In this document: one piece after another, positions 18,901 through 29,190 of the stretch
Layout of the letters: each line of letters starts with the position of its first letter
Numbering within the stretch: position 1 is the first letter of the stretch
Origin: Luteibacter rhizovicinus
Lineage (GTDB): Bacteria; Pseudomonadota; Gammaproteobacteria; Xanthomonadales; Rhodanobacteraceae
Direction: 5' to 3'
DNA length: 64,000 nucleotides
Assembly: GCF_004342265.1 (NCBI RefSeq)
Contig: NZ_SMCS01000005.1
Span: forward strand, 248,001-312,000
The notes under the pieces: generated by a model
Told to the model about the DNA's origin: nothing
Seen by the model: the letters and a program-made list of their open reading frames with translations, nothing else
The model's database searches: none
Made by a program: the position numbers and the translations under genes

Positions 18901-20127
18901 ATGCTCCGGTTGTGCCCGTATGGCTCCCCATGGACTGCCGTCATGTCGTCTCTGCCCGTATCGAACCCTGTCCGCCCTCGTCGCTCGCGACGCTTTATCG
19001 TGGCCGGCTCGGCCGCCGTCCTCATCGCGATCGCGCTGGCGTTCGTTTATGCGTCGCGATCGCAGGGCGCGGAACCGCCCGGCCCGAAGGTCGCGTCGGT
19101 CCCGGTCAGCGTCGGACAGGCCGAACAGCGCGACATGCCGGTATGGGTCAGTGCCATCGGTACGGTGCAGCCATTGAACGTGGTGACCGTGAAAACGCGC
19201 GTGGATGGCCAGCTCGATAAGGTCGCTTTCACAGAGGGACAGATGGTCAAGGCGGGCGACCTGCTCGCGGAGATCGATCCGCGTCCGTTCCAGGCCACGG
19301 TGGATCAGGCCCAGGCCAACCTGCACAAGGACGACGCGCAGCGCGCCAATGCCGAACTCGACCTGCAGCGCTACGCCAAACTGTCCAGTCTGCAAGTCGT
19401 GCCGGCGCAGCAACTGGATGCGCAGAAGGCGCAGGCGCAGTCCCTGCTTGCGTCGGTGGCGTCGGATCGCGGCGCCGTCGACGGCGCGCGTCTGCAGCTT
19501 GGCTTCACCCGCATCACGGCACCGATCGGGGGACGTGTCGGACAGCGTCTGGTCGATCAGGGCAGTCAGGTCCATGCCACCGATACGACCGGACTGGTCA
19601 CGATCACGCAGATCCAGCCGATCACGGTGACCTTCCAGGTACCGCAGGACGTGCTTCCGGAAGTGATGGACGCACAGGCGGCAGGCCAGGCCCGGGTTTC
19701 CGTGAGCACGCGCGACGGTAGCCGGCACCTGGCCGATGGCGCGCTCGTGTTCGTCGACAGCCAGGTCGATGCGGGCACGGGGCAGATCATGCTGAAGGCG
19801 CAGTTCGTCAATGAAGACCGCTCGTTGTGGCCGGGCGAGTTCGTCGCCGCGCGCTTGCTGCTCCGCGTGCAACCGCATGCGGTCGTCGTTCCCTCGCGCG
19901 CGGTGCAACGCGACCAGAACGGCGCATACGTCTATGTCGTGGATGCGCAGCATGCCGCGCAGTCGCGTCCGGTACGGCTGGGTGTCGCCAATGGCGACCT
20001 CCAGGTCGTGGAAGAGGGCATTCGCGTCGGCGATACGGTGGTGCTCGATGGCCAGTCGCTGCTGACGCCGGGCGCGAAGGTGAACATCGTGCCTTCCAGC
20101 GCGGTGGCAACGGGTGCTTCCACATGA
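18901..20127 (+). CDS. RND efflux periplasmic adaptor (MdtA-like)
   Basis: A membrane-fusion protein of about 400 aa. An N-terminal anchor (RRFIVAGSAAVLIAIALAFV) is followed by the lipoyl motif VKTRVDGQLDKVAFTEGQMV, a helical hairpin and the second lipoyl half ITAPIGGRVGQRLVDQGSQV. The beta-barrel ends in VPSRAVQRDQNGAYVYVV. It links the inner-membrane RND pump to an outer-membrane channel. The start at 18901 has GAGG 7 nt upstream; ATG 18943 is an alternative closer to the anchor. It overlaps the pump gene by four bases (ATGA). No outer-membrane factor gene follows, so it must borrow one. Confidence 0.9.
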   Translation: MLRLCPYGSPWTAVMSSLPVSNPVRPRRSRRFIVAGSAAVLIAIALAFVYASRSQGAEPPGPKVASVPVSVGQAEQRDMPVWVSAIGTVQPLNVVTVKTRVDGQLDKVAFTEGQMVKAGDLLAEIDPRPFQATVDQAQANLHKDDAQRANAELDLQRYAKLSSLQVVPAQQLDAQKAQAQSLLASVASDRGAVDGARLQLGFTRITAPIGGRVGQRLVDQGSQVHATDTTGLVTITQIQPITVTFQVPQDVLPEVMDAQAAGQARVSVSTRDGSRHLADGALVFVDSQVDAGTGQIMLKAQFVNEDRSLWPGEFVAARLLLRVQPHAVVVPSRAVQRDQNGAYVYVVDAQHAAQSRPVRLGVANGDLQVVEEGIRVGDTVVLDGQSLLTPGAKVNIVPSSAVATGAST

Positions 20128-23100
20128 GCTTTTCCGATACCTTCATTCGCCGCCGCGTCGGCAGCAGCCTGCTTGCCATCGGTCTGATCCTGGTGGGGCT
20201 GGTGGCCTACCGGATGCTGCCGGTAGCGCCGCTGCCCCAGGTGGACTTTCCCACCATCAGCGTCAGTGCGAGTCTGCCGGGCGCCAGTGCGGACACCATG
20301 GCTTCGTCCGTGGCGACGCCGCTGGAACGCTCGCTGGCGAATGTGCCGAGCGTGACCCAGATGACGTCGTCCAGCTCGCTGGGCACGACCCAGGTGGTGC
20401 TCCAGTTCGATCTGTCGCGCAATATCGACGGCGCGGCGCAGGACGTACAGACCGCCATCAGCGCCGCCGGTGGCCTGCTTCCGAAGAACCTCCCGAACCC
20501 GCCGACGTATCACAAGGTGAATCCGGCGGACTTCACCATCATGTCGATCGCGCTCACCTCGGACACGCTGCCGACGACCGAGCTGGATCGCTACATGGAA
20601 GACTTCATCGCGCCGCAGGTCTCGCAGATGCCCGGCGTCGGTCTGGTCGATTTCCACGGACAGCAGCGTCCCTCGGTGCGCATCCAGCTCGATCCGGACA
20701 AAGTGGCCGGACTGGGCCTGACCATGGACGAAGTGCGCAACGTCGTCGGCACGCAGACGGTCAATGCACCCAAAGGCACATTGAACGGCAGGAGCCAGAC
20801 CATCGTGCTGGACAGCACCGACCAGATCGTCAATCCGGACGCGTATGCCCAACTCGTGGTCGCTTACCGCAACGGCGCCGCGATCCGGATAGCCGACATC
20901 GGCAAGGTCGTGCAGGGCGCCGAGGACGTGCACGAAGCGGCATGGCTGCAGGGCAAGCGCGCCATCATCATGGATGTGCACAAGCAGCCCGGCTATAACG
21001 TGGTCGACACCATCCAGAACATCAAGGACCGGTTGCCGGGACTCACCGCGTCCATTCCGCCGTCGGTCAAGGTGCAGATCGTCGGGGATCGCACCCAGAC
21101 CATCCAGGCGTCGGTGTCCGACGTGCAGATCACCATGATGATCACCATCGCCCTCGTGATTGGGGTGATTGCCTGCTTCCTGCGCAATCTCTGGGCGACG
21201 GTCATTCCCAGTCTCACCATTCCACTGTCGCTGATCGCGACCTTCGGTGTGATGTATCTGTTGGGGTACAGCCTGGACAACCTGTCGCTGATGGGACTGA
21301 CCATCGCCGTCGGCTTCGTGGTGGACGATGCCATCGTGGTCATCGAGAACGTGGTTCGCCACATGGAGATGGGCAAGGGTCGCGTGCAGGCGGCTATCGA
21401 CGGTACGCGCGAAGTGGGTTTCACCATCGTATCGATGACCATTTCGCTGATCGCGGTCTTCATTCCCATCCTGCTGATGGGCGGCATCGTCGGCCGGCTG
21501 TTCCGCGAATTCGCGGTGACGGTCAGCGCGGCGATCGTCGTGTCCGGCATCGTTTCGCTGACCGTGACCCCGATGCTGTGCGCGTGGCTGATCCGTCCGC
21601 ATCACGACCAGGTACATGGCCGCGTGTATCTGTGGCTGGAAAATTTCTTCGAATCGATGACGCGCTTCTATGTGCGCACGCTGGATATCGCGCTCAACCA
21701 CCGGCGCATCGTGCTCGGCATCGCGGTACTCACGTTTGCCGCGACCATCGGCTTGTACACCGTTATTCCCAAGGGTTTCTTTCCGCAGGAAGACGCGGGC
21801 CTGATCATGGCGACCGCGCAGGCCTCGTCCAGCATTTCTTACGACGCCATGTCCGGACGTATCCAGACGCTTGGCAATATCGTGATGGCCGATCCCGACG
21901 TGGACAACGCGTACTACTGGATTGGTTCGAACCCGACCCTGAGCCAGGGTCGCATGATGATCAACCTCAAGCCGTTCGGGCAGCGCGTCGCCAGCGCCGA
22001 CACCGTGATGGCGCGCCTGAAGAAAGCGACCCAGAACGTCGAAGGCGTGAAACTGCAGATGCAGGTGCGCCAGGATATCCAGGTTGGTGGCCGGGCCAGC
22101 GCTGCGCAATACCAGTACACCATGCAGAGCGCCAACGTCACCGACCTGGATCGCTGGGCGGGCGAACTCACCAAAAAAATGAGCGCGCTGCCGCAACTTC
22201 GGGATATCAGTTCCGATCGTCAGCCCTCGGCGATGACCGCGACGCTGAACATTCATCGCGACACGGCGGCGCGACTTGGCGTAAGCGTGCAGGCCATCGA
22301 CGACGTGCTTTACGACGCCTTCGGCCAGCGCCAGATAGCTACGCTTTTTACGCAGACCAACCAGTACCACGTGATCGAAGAAGTCGACCCGAGCCTGCAG
22401 CTATCCACCGACGCGCTGGCCCATCTGTATGTGCGCTCCACGCTCACCCAGCAATTGGTGCCACTGAGCATGCTGGCGACGATCGAGCACGGCGTATCGC
22501 CCGTCACGGTGAACCACCAGGGTTTGTTCCCCGCGATCACGCTGTCGTTCAATCTCGCGCCGGGTGCGTCGTTGGGCGAAGCGGTGATCGCTATCCACGC
22601 GGCCGAGCAGAGCATGGGCATGCCAGCCACCGTGACCGGCTCGTTCCAGGGCACGGCGCAGGCATTCCAGAGTTCGCTGAGCAGCCAGCCCTGGCTGATC
22701 CTCGCCGCACTGGTCACGGTCTACATCGTGCTGGGCGTGCTGTATGAGAGCGCCATCCATCCGCTGACCATCATCTCGACGCTGCCGTCGGCGGGCATGG
22801 GCGCGCTGGTCGCGTTGATGCTGTGCGGCCAGGATCTCTCGGTCATGGGCATGATCGGCATCATCCTGCTGATCGGCATCGTGAAGAAGAACGCGATCAT
22901 GATGATCGACTTCGCGCTGGTCGCGGAGCGCGAAGGCATGGATGCCAAGAGCGCTATCCGCCAGGGCTGCGCCCTGCGTTTCAGACCGATCATGATGACG
23001 ACGCTGGCAGCCTTGCTTGGCGCGCTGCCGCTCGCGTTGGGTCACGGTGCCGGCGCCGAACTGCGCGTGCCGCTGGGTATCTCCATCGTCGGCGGTCTGA

Positions 23101-23243
23101 TCGTCTCCCAGCTGCTGACGCTATACACCACGCCGGTCGTCTATCTCTGGTTCGATCAGTGGGCGCGACGCTTCGGCAAGAAGCATTCGGATAGCGATGC
23201 TGCCGACGCTGGGCATACGCTTCCCGCCGGCGCTACGAAGTGA
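20124..23243 (+). CDS. RND multidrug efflux permease (MdtB/MdtC-like)
   Basis: A 1,039-aa inner-membrane proton-driven pump of the HAE/MdtBC type. The N-terminus MSFSDTFIRRRVGSSLLAIG, then LPQVDFPTISVSASLPGAS and the TM4 motif GFVVDDAIVVIENVVRHME with the proton-relay Asp pair are visible; the second half has GIVKKNAIMMIDFAL. It expels drugs or other amphiphiles through the periplasmic adaptor. Unlike the MdtB/MdtC heterodimer locus there is one permease gene, so a homotrimer is likely. The start codon overlaps the adaptor stop. It probably belongs to the regulon of the response regulator encoded upstream. Confidence 0.93.
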   Translation: MSFSDTFIRRRVGSSLLAIGLILVGLVAYRMLPVAPLPQVDFPTISVSASLPGASADTMASSVATPLERSLANVPSVTQMTSSSSLGTTQVVLQFDLSRNIDGAAQDVQTAISAAGGLLPKNLPNPPTYHKVNPADFTIMSIALTSDTLPTTELDRYMEDFIAPQVSQMPGVGLVDFHGQQRPSVRIQLDPDKVAGLGLTMDEVRNVVGTQTVNAPKGTLNGRSQTIVLDSTDQIVNPDAYAQLVVAYRNGAAIRIADIGKVVQGAEDVHEAAWLQGKRAIIMDVHKQPGYNVVDTIQNIKDRLPGLTASIPPSVKVQIVGDRTQTIQASVSDVQITMMITIALVIGVIACFLRNLWATVIPSLTIPLSLIATFGVMYLLGYSLDNLSLMGLTIAVGFVVDDAIVVIENVVRHMEMGKGRVQAAIDGTREVGFTIVSMTISLIAVFIPILLMGGIVGRLFREFAVTVSAAIVVSGIVSLTVTPMLCAWLIRPHHDQVHGRVYLWLENFFESMTRFYVRTLDIALNHRRIVLGIAVLTFAATIGLYTVIPKGFFPQEDAGLIMATAQASSSISYDAMSGRIQTLGNIVMADPDVDNAYYWIGSNPTLSQGRMMINLKPFGQRVASADTVMARLKKATQNVEGVKLQMQVRQDIQVGGRASAAQYQYTMQSANVTDLDRWAGELTKKMSALPQLRDISSDRQPSAMTATLNIHRDTAARLGVSVQAIDDVLYDAFGQRQIATLFTQTNQYHVIEEVDPSLQLSTDALAHLYVRSTLTQQLVPLSMLATIEHGVSPVTVNHQGLFPAITLSFNLAPGASLGEAVIAIHAAEQSMGMPATVTGSFQGTAQAFQSSLSSQPWLILAALVTVYIVLGVLYESAIHPLTIISTLPSAGMGALVALMLCGQDLSVMGMIGIILLIGIVKKNAIMMIDFALVAEREGMDAKSAIRQGCALRFRPIMMTTLAALLGALPLALGHGAGAELRVPLGISIVGGLIVSQLLTLYTTPVVYLWFDQWARRFGKKHSDSDAADAGHTLPAGATK

Positions 23244-23312
23244 GCAGGTCGACTTTTGTCCCTTGCTGAAAAACCATGCTATAAGCCAATCACAATTGCT
23301 TTGCGATCAACA

Positions 23313-24215
23313 ATGAAAACGACACTCGACGAGCTGCAAGCCTTCATCGCGGTCGTGGATACCGGCTCGATTACCGCGGCCGGAGAGCGGCTCGATCAGA
23401 CGGTATCCGGGGTCAGTCGTACCCTGGGACGTCTGGAGGAAAAACTTCAGACCACATTGCTCCGGCGTACCACCCGTCGTATCGAACTGACCGAAGAAGG
23501 CAGCGCTTTCCTGCTGCATGCCCGCGTCATCGTCGAATCCGTGGAGCTGGCCGAGGAACAGATGTCGGCCCGGCGTCAGAAGCCCGCAGGCCGGCTGCGC
23601 GTGGATGCGGCCACGCCTTTCATGCTGCACGTAGTAATTCCGCTGGTGGGAGGCTTTCGCGAACGCTATCCGGAGGTCGAGCTCGAATTCAACAGCAACG
23701 AAGGCATCACGGACCTGATCGAACGTCGCACCGACGTCGCTATCCGCATCGGACGGCTCAAGGATTCCACGTTGCATGCACGACCGCTCGGCAGCAGTCG
23801 CACGCGGGTGCTGGCCAGTCCGGCCTATCTGGAAAAACACGGGAAGCCCCGGCGAGTTGACGATCTGGCCCAGCACACGCTGCTTGGGTTCAACCAGCCC
23901 GAAACGCTGAACGACTGGCCGCTGCGCGATCGCACCGGCGATCAGTTGCATGTTCACCCGGCCATTTGGTCGTCGAGCGGCGAGACCTTGCGACAGTTGG
24001 CTCTGGAAGGCCAGGGAATCGTCTGCCTGTCCGACTTCATGACTCAAGTGGACCGGAAGGAGGGCCGGCTGGTGCAGTTGTTCGCCCGCGAGACGCTGGA
24101 CGTCCGGCAGCCGATCAACGCGGTCTACTACCGCAATACGGTGTTGTCGGCGCGAATCGCATCGTTTCTGGATTACATGGCCGAATCGCTGGGCGATCGA
24201 CCGTTTCAGGACTGA
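23313..24215 (+). CDS. LysR-family transcriptional regulator
   Basis: A 300-aa LysR regulator. The winged helix-turn-helix (LDELQAFIAVVDTGSITAAG ... VSGVSRTLGRLEEKLQTTLL) is followed by the substrate-binding domain starting at GRLRVDAATPF. The start at 23313 gives the normal LysR N-terminus; the upstream open frame to 23256 looks non-coding. It lies 69 bp after the RND permease on the same strand but has no divergent partner, so its target is not clear from context. A dyad that could terminate transcription from both sides follows it at 24217. Confidence 0.9.
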   Translation: MKTTLDELQAFIAVVDTGSITAAGERLDQTVSGVSRTLGRLEEKLQTTLLRRTTRRIELTEEGSAFLLHARVIVESVELAEEQMSARRQKPAGRLRVDAATPFMLHVVIPLVGGFRERYPEVELEFNSNEGITDLIERRTDVAIRIGRLKDSTLHARPLGSSRTRVLASPAYLEKHGKPRRVDDLAQHTLLGFNQPETLNDWPLRDRTGDQLHVHPAIWSSSGETLRQLALEGQGIVCLSDFMTQVDRKEGRLVQLFARETLDVRQPINAVYYRNTVLSARIASFLDYMAESLGDRPFQD

Positions 24216-24216
24216 A

Positions 24217-24247
24217 AGCAGGGTGGGCAGGTATCGCCAACCCTGCT
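24217..24247. terminator. Bidirectional terminator candidate
   Basis: AGCAGGGT (24217-24224) pairs with ACCCTGCT (24240-24247); the stem extends inward with one mismatch to a 7-base loop. It lies between the convergent LysR and GT9 genes. There is no strong T-tract, so efficiency is uncertain. Confidence 0.5.
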
Positions 24248-24252
24248 TGCGA

Positions 24253-25422
24253 TCAGTGGCGTTCCTCGGAAAGCGATTGAAACAACCCGCTCAGATGAGC
24301 CGAAACGATCCGGGCCGCGACACCGGGATCGCCTTCGCGATTGTCGATCGCCGCATTGCTGGCACCATACGGTGCGTACTTTCGCTGGTCCGTCACCGAA
24401 AACAGACCTAGCGTCCGCGTGCCGCTGGCCGCGGCCAGATGCATGACTCCGCAGTCGGCGCTGAGGAATACATCGGCGGCGGAGATGACCGCGGCCATCT
24501 TGCGCAGGTCGCGGGAATAGAACGTTGCGTGCTTCGAGTTCAGTTGCGACACCGCATGAGCGGCAACCACTTCGACAATGCGCACGTTGGAATGATGGTC
24601 GGTGAGCTCCTGGATAAACTGCGCCCACCACGTTTCCGCATAGCATTTACGGCCAGTCGCGTTAGCGAAAATCGCTAGGGTCAAGGTATCGCTCGAAACG
24701 CCCGTGTCGCCCAGTATCTTTGCCAGGAGATCTCGTCCCTTCCGTCGCTCGTCGTCGGTCAGACGGATATCCATGACGGGCCACGGTCCGGATGCATCGC
24801 CCGCGTAAGCGTGTCGCAGAAGATGGACCGGGCGCTGGGCCAGGTGCAATGGACGCAGTGCTTCTTCGGAAGCGTGATCGGTGGTGCCAATCTTGTAGCG
24901 CGCTTTCACGAAGGCCAGCAGAAGACGTCCGGACTGCGATCCACCGCCCGCATCGATGGCGACGTCGTATACGGTTCTCCGGATACCGAACAGTTGCGCG
25001 ACGGTCATAGGCAGGTGATGCACTATCCGCTGATGAAAACTGACGATGCGACGCACGGTCGGATAGGTGGAAAACACGGCGTGGGCCGCGGGTCCGGCGG
25101 CGACGATATCCACTTCGGCACCGGGATAAAGGCGTTCGAGTTCGGAGATCAGAGGACCCACGAGAAGCATGTTGCCCAGGCGATGGTTCGGTCGCAGGAC
25201 AAGGATTCGATGAATGCCTGTTGTCGGGAGTGTTCCCTGCTGACATACCGATGTACCCCGACCCAGAATCCAGTCGACGACACGCCGCGTCGCATGTCGC
25301 CTGCGTTCCTGCAAGCGACCGTGACGGGAAACATGTGCCGTACCCACCGGGGCCGGAAGTTGTTCGATCTTCGGTATGGATGGCACGGAATATCGCTCGA
25401 GCGAAAAAGCCAGCTTGAGCAT
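24253..25422 (-). CDS. Glycosyltransferase family 9 protein (heptosyltransferase-like)
   Basis: A 389-aa GT9 protein. The N-terminal domain has ILVLRPNHRLGNMLLVGPLI, the heptosyltransferase acceptor-side signature. The C-terminal domain has LAIFANATGRKCYAETWW and the nucleotide-sugar site SADCGVMHLAAASGTRTLGLF. The family adds heptose or a related sugar to the lipopolysaccharide core or another lipid-linked acceptor in the cytoplasm. An arginine-rich extension of about 70 residues precedes the domain, so a later start is possible. It stands alone in this window and is not next to other LPS genes. Confidence 0.85.
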   Translation of the reverse strand: MLKLAFSLERYSVPSIPKIEQLPAPVGTAHVSRHGRLQERRRHATRRVVDWILGRGTSVCQQGTLPTTGIHRILVLRPNHRLGNMLLVGPLISELERLYPGAEVDIVAAGPAAHAVFSTYPTVRRIVSFHQRIVHHLPMTVAQLFGIRRTVYDVAIDAGGGSQSGRLLLAFVKARYKIGTTDHASEEALRPLHLAQRPVHLLRHAYAGDASGPWPVMDIRLTDDERRKGRDLLAKILGDTGVSSDTLTLAIFANATGRKCYAETWWAQFIQELTDHHSNVRIVEVVAAHAVSQLNSKHATFYSRDLRKMAAVISAADVFLSADCGVMHLAAASGTRTLGLFSVTDQRKYAPYGASNAAIDNREGDPGVAARIVSAHLSGLFQSLSEERH

Positions 25423-25606
25423 ACTTACTTACAGGACTCTTACGGGATTTCTTGCGTGTGAAACCGCTGGAAAACATGAACTAATCGGTACAGTTGAAGA
25501 CGAGTCGGATCGGTAAGTTCTTGCTGCTCAGGTTAGAATTCCGTTGGCAATTTATACGTCCATGCAATAGGACTTTTTCGTACATCACGAGGCAAACTTC
25601 GCCAAA

Positions 25607-25628
25607 GCAGCAGGAATTATCCTGCTGC
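25607..25628 (-). terminator. Terminator candidate downstream of cus operon
   Basis: A perfect 8-bp dyad, GCAGCAGG (25607-25614) and CCTGCTGC (25621-25628), with a 6-base loop. It lies 36 bases after the stop of the CusF-like gene; a short TTT follows the stem on the minus strand. Confidence 0.5.
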
Positions 25629-25663
25629 GACTGAACTGGCGTTATTTATTCGTCGGCATCTTG

Positions 25664-26008
25664 CTAGAGCCGCACCGGCTCGATCGACGTCACCATGCTG
25701 TTCATACCCGCGGGATGTAGTGTGAACCGCACGTTGTCGCCGACCTTTATGGTCTTGAGCATATCCGGCGAAGCGACTTTGAACGGCATGGTCATCGCCG
25801 GCCAGTGAATCGAAGCAATCGCTTCATGCTGCAAGGTGACGGTGCCTTTTGCGCTGTCGATGGCTTTGACGACACCGATACCTTGTGCCTCGACCGGTGC
25901 CACGTCGTGAGACATGCCGGGCATGGCCGACATATTTTGCGGAGCCGCGAACACGGATACAGGGAGCAGGGCGGCAAACACGATGAACGGCGTGGGGTGC
26001 ATTTTCAT
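25664..26008 (-). CDS. cusF: CusF-like periplasmic copper chaperone
   Basis: A 114-aa secreted protein with a signal peptide ([21 protein letters not shown]). It has an early Met/His-rich segment (MSAMPGMSH) and a small OB-fold. The Cu(I)/Ag(I) site of CusF is kept with its exact spacing: His61, Trp69, Met72 and Met74 ([14 protein letters not shown]) match the His-x7-Trp-x2-Met-x-Met pattern. It should bind Cu(I) or Ag(I) in the periplasm and hand it to the CusCBA pump. Its ATG overlaps the cusA stop by four bases, making it the last gene of a cusCBAF operon. Confidence 0.9.
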   Translation of the reverse strand: MKMHPTPFIVFAALLPVSVFAAPQNMSAMPGMSHDVAPVEAQGIGVVKAIDSAKGTVTLQHEAIASIHWPAMTMPFKVASPDMLKTIKVGDNVRFTLHPAGMNSMVTSIEPVRL

Positions 26009-29000
26009 GAATCGGAATTTCCTTGTGGGTGGGAGTGAATCGAAAGAAGGTGCGTTGGCGATCGACGCAACCGGCGCCGCATCAGCAGCTGGAATGCGGC
26101 GGGGATGACGAGCATGGACAGCAGGGGCGCGGTGAGCATGCCGCCCACCATCGGTGCAGCAATGCGCTGCATGACTTCGGAGCCTGCGCCGTGGCCCAGA
26201 AGAATCGGAAACAGACCCGCGAGAATCACCGCAACAGTCATCGCCTTGGGGCGCACGCGTTGAACGGCACCTTCGCGGATCGCTTCATCCAGTTCGGCGG
26301 AACCGGCATGCGGATCGAGCGCGAGCTGTCTGTCCCATGCATGGCGAAGATAGAACAGCATGACGACGCCAAATTCGGCGGCAACGCCGCCGAGTGCGAT
26401 GAAACCGATCACTGTCGCTACCGAGATCGCGTGACCGAGTGTCCAGATGAGCCAGAGCCCGCCGACCAGTGCCAGCGGTACGCTTGCCATGATCAGCGCC
26501 GCCTCGCTCATGCGCCGGAAGACGGCATAGATAAGCAGGAAAATAATCGCCAGCGCGGTCGGGATGACCCACGTCAACCGGCGCATCGCACGCGCCAGAT
26601 ATTCGAACTGGCCGGACCATGCCACCGTCGTACCGGGAGGCAACGCAACCTGCCGCGCGACCGCATGCTGCAAGTCGGTAACGACGGCACCAAGATCGCG
26701 GCCCGCCGTATCGACATAGACATACGTGGTCAGACGACCGTTCTCGCTTTTCAGCATCGGCGGACCTGCGGTCACCTGGATATCGGCGATCTGCCCCAGA
26801 GTCGGCTGAGCGCCGTTAGCCGCCACGATGGGCAGCTGCGTCAGTGCGGCGATCGAATCGCGCTCCGCTCGCGGATAGCGCAGCACGATCGGATAGCGCT
26901 CCCGTCCTTCGACAGTCTGACCGATGGGATCGCCACCGACCACGGTCGCAATCAGAGACTGCACTTCCTGTTGGGTCAGGCCATAACGTGCGGCATCGTC
27001 GCGCCTGACACGCACATCGACATAGCGACCGCTCGCGGCACGCTCGGCGACGGCCGAACTTACGCCCGGCACGCGGCGCGCGACCGCTTCGATCTCATCG
27101 GCCACCGTTTGCAGCGTCTTTGCATCGGAGCCGAGTACCTTGATACCTATCGGGCTTTTGATGCCGGTCGCGAGCATGTCGATGCGATTGCGGATCGGTG
27201 GCACGAACAGATTCGTCAGCCCCGGCACGTGCACCGCGTTGTTCAACTCGACCTTGAGTTTGTCCATCGTCATGCCGGGACGCCATTGGCTCTTCGGTTT
27301 GAAGGTGATCGTGGTCTCGAACATCTCCAGCGGTGCCGGGTCGGTCGCCGTTTCGGCACGCCCCGCCTTGCCGAACACGTGGTCGACTTCGGGTACCGTC
27401 TTGATCATGCGATCGGTGATCTGCAGAAGCTGCGATGCCTTGCCGGCGGACAGACCCGGCAACGCCGTCGGCATGTACAGCAGCGTGCCTTCGTCCATCG
27501 GCGGCATGAATTCGCTGCCGACCCGGCTCAGTGGCCATAGCGCGCTTGCCAGCAAAAGGCCCGCGAGTGCCAGCATGATTCTCGGATGACGCAGGACGGT
27601 ATCGAGTATCGGCCGGTACAGCGCGATCAAACCGCGATTGAGCGGATTGTCGCGTTCGGCGCGGATACGTCCGCGTACCAGGTAACCCATCAGTACGGGC
27701 ACCAGCGTCACGGCGAGGCCGGCGGCTGCCGCCATCGCATAGGTTTTGGTGAATGCGAGTGGTTTGAACAGCCGTCCCTCCTGCGCTTCCAGAGCGAACA
27801 CCGGGACGAACGACAATGCGATGATAAGCAGGCTCACGAACAGCGCCGGTCCGACCTCCGCGGCTGCGTCCGCAATCAACGTCCAATGCTCGGCTCCCCG
27901 CGGTTCGGCACCGTCGTGGCATTCGCGCCAATGTTCCAGATGCTTGTGCGCGTTCTCGATCATCACGACCGCCGCATCGACCATCGCACCGATGGCAATG
28001 GCGATACCGCCAAGCGACATCAGGTTCGCCGAGACGCCTTGCATGTGCATCACGATGAAAGCGGCCAGCACGCCGAGCGGCAATGTGATGACAGCGACCA
28101 GCGCCGATCGCAGATGACCGAGGAACAGCACGCATACGAGGGCAACGACGAGAAACTCTTCCAGCAACTTGCCCCAGAGGTTCTCCACCGCCGCATCGAT
28201 CAGTTGCGAACGATCGTAGGTCGGTACGATTTCGACACCCGCGGGCAAGCTGCGTTTGAGTTCGTCCAGCCGGATTTTCACGGCATCGATGGCCGCCCGG
28301 GCATTTTTTCCGGAACGCAGCACGATGACGCCACCTGCCACTTCGCCCTGGCCGTCCAGTTCCGCGATACCCCGGCGGAACGAAGGACCGCGGCGGACCG
28401 TCGCGACGTCGCGCAGCAGCACAGGCACGCCGTCCTTATTCGCACCGACCGGCACGCTCTCGAAGTCCTGCTGTGTGCGCAGATAGCCCTCGCTGCGCAC
28501 CATGAACTCCGCCTCGCCCTGCTCGATGACCGAGCCGCCATTGGCGCCGTTGGCTGTGCGGACTGCCTCGACCAGCCGATCCACGGTTATCGCCCGGGCG
28601 GCCAGTTGCCGCGGATCGGGCACGATCTGCCACGCACGTTCCATCCCGCCGAGGCTGGCGACCTCGGCCACGTCCGGTACGGTCTTGAGCTGATAGCGCA
28701 GGAACCAGTCCTGCAGGCTGCGTAGCTGACCGAGATCGTGTTTTCCGGTGCGATCGACCAGCGCGTACTCGTAAATCCAGCCCAGCCCCGTCGCGTCGGG
28801 ACCCAGCGATGGATTGACACCGGACGGCAGGCGGTCGCGTACCTGGCTCAGGTACTCCAGTACGCGCGAACGAGCCCAGTACAGATCCGTATGCTCGTCG
28901 AACAGGACATAGACGTAGGAATCCCCGAAGAACGAGTAGCCGCGCACCGTGGTCGCTCCCGGTACCGACAGCATCGTGGTGGCCAGCGGATAGGTGACCT

Positions 29001-29190
29001 GGTCCTCCACGATCTGCGGCGACTGACCGGCCCAGCTCGTACGAATGATCACCTGTGTGTCCGAGAGGTCCGGCAGTGCGTCGACTGGGGTATGCAAAGC
29101 CGAATACACGCCGATGGCGGCGAGTGCCAGGGCGGCAAGCAGTACGAAGACGCGATGGGCGATCGCGGCACGGATCAGGGCGCCGATCAT
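26005..29190 (-). CDS. cusA: Cu(I)/Ag(I) efflux RND permease CusA
   Basis: A 1,061-aa heavy-metal RND pump. The N-terminus is [20 protein letters not shown], then [20 protein letters not shown]. The TM4 motif [20 protein letters not shown] is the form found in copper/silver pumps, where Asp-Ala-Ala replaces the Asp-Gly-Ala of divalent-metal pumps. [17 protein letters not shown] is also CusA-like. It uses the proton gradient to drive Cu(I)/Ag(I) out through CusB and CusC. The open frame extends far upstream, but the ATG at 29190 overlaps the cusB stop (ATGA) and begins with the first membrane helix. It overlaps cusF downstream. Confidence 0.93.
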   Translation of the reverse strand: MIGALIRAAIAHRVFVLLAALALAAIGVYSALHTPVDALPDLSDTQVIIRTSWAGQSPQIVEDQVTYPLATTMLSVPGATTVRGYSFFGDSYVYVLFDEHTDLYWARSRVLEYLSQVRDRLPSGVNPSLGPDATGLGWIYEYALVDRTGKHDLGQLRSLQDWFLRYQLKTVPDVAEVASLGGMERAWQIVPDPRQLAARAITVDRLVEAVRTANGANGGSVIEQGEAEFMVRSEGYLRTQQDFESVPVGANKDGVPVLLRDVATVRRGPSFRRGIAELDGQGEVAGGVIVLRSGKNARAAIDAVKIRLDELKRSLPAGVEIVPTYDRSQLIDAAVENLWGKLLEEFLVVALVCVLFLGHLRSALVAVITLPLGVLAAFIVMHMQGVSANLMSLGGIAIAIGAMVDAAVVMIENAHKHLEHWRECHDGAEPRGAEHWTLIADAAAEVGPALFVSLLIIALSFVPVFALEAQEGRLFKPLAFTKTYAMAAAAGLAVTLVPVLMGYLVRGRIRAERDNPLNRGLIALYRPILDTVLRHPRIMLALAGLLLASALWPLSRVGSEFMPPMDEGTLLYMPTALPGLSAGKASQLLQITDRMIKTVPEVDHVFGKAGRAETATDPAPLEMFETTITFKPKSQWRPGMTMDKLKVELNNAVHVPGLTNLFVPPIRNRIDMLATGIKSPIGIKVLGSDAKTLQTVADEIEAVARRVPGVSSAVAERAASGRYVDVRVRRDDAARYGLTQQEVQSLIATVVGGDPIGQTVEGRERYPIVLRYPRAERDSIAALTQLPIVAANGAQPTLGQIADIQVTAGPPMLKSENGRLTTYVYVDTAGRDLGAVVTDLQHAVARQVALPPGTTVAWSGQFEYLARAMRRLTWVIPTALAIIFLLIYAVFRRMSEAALIMASVPLALVGGLWLIWTLGHAISVATVIGFIALGGVAAEFGVVMLFYLRHAWDRQLALDPHAGSAELDEAIREGAVQRVRPKAMTVAVILAGLFPILLGHGAGSEVMQRIAAPMVGGMLTAPLLSMLVIPAAFQLLMRRRLRRSPTHLLSIHSHPQGNSDS

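Noticed and set aside
19932..22370. Minus-strand frame of 812 codons
   Set aside because: It is antisense to the RND permease and its product is rich in His, Arg and Asp without structure; the plus-strand permease is unmistakable.
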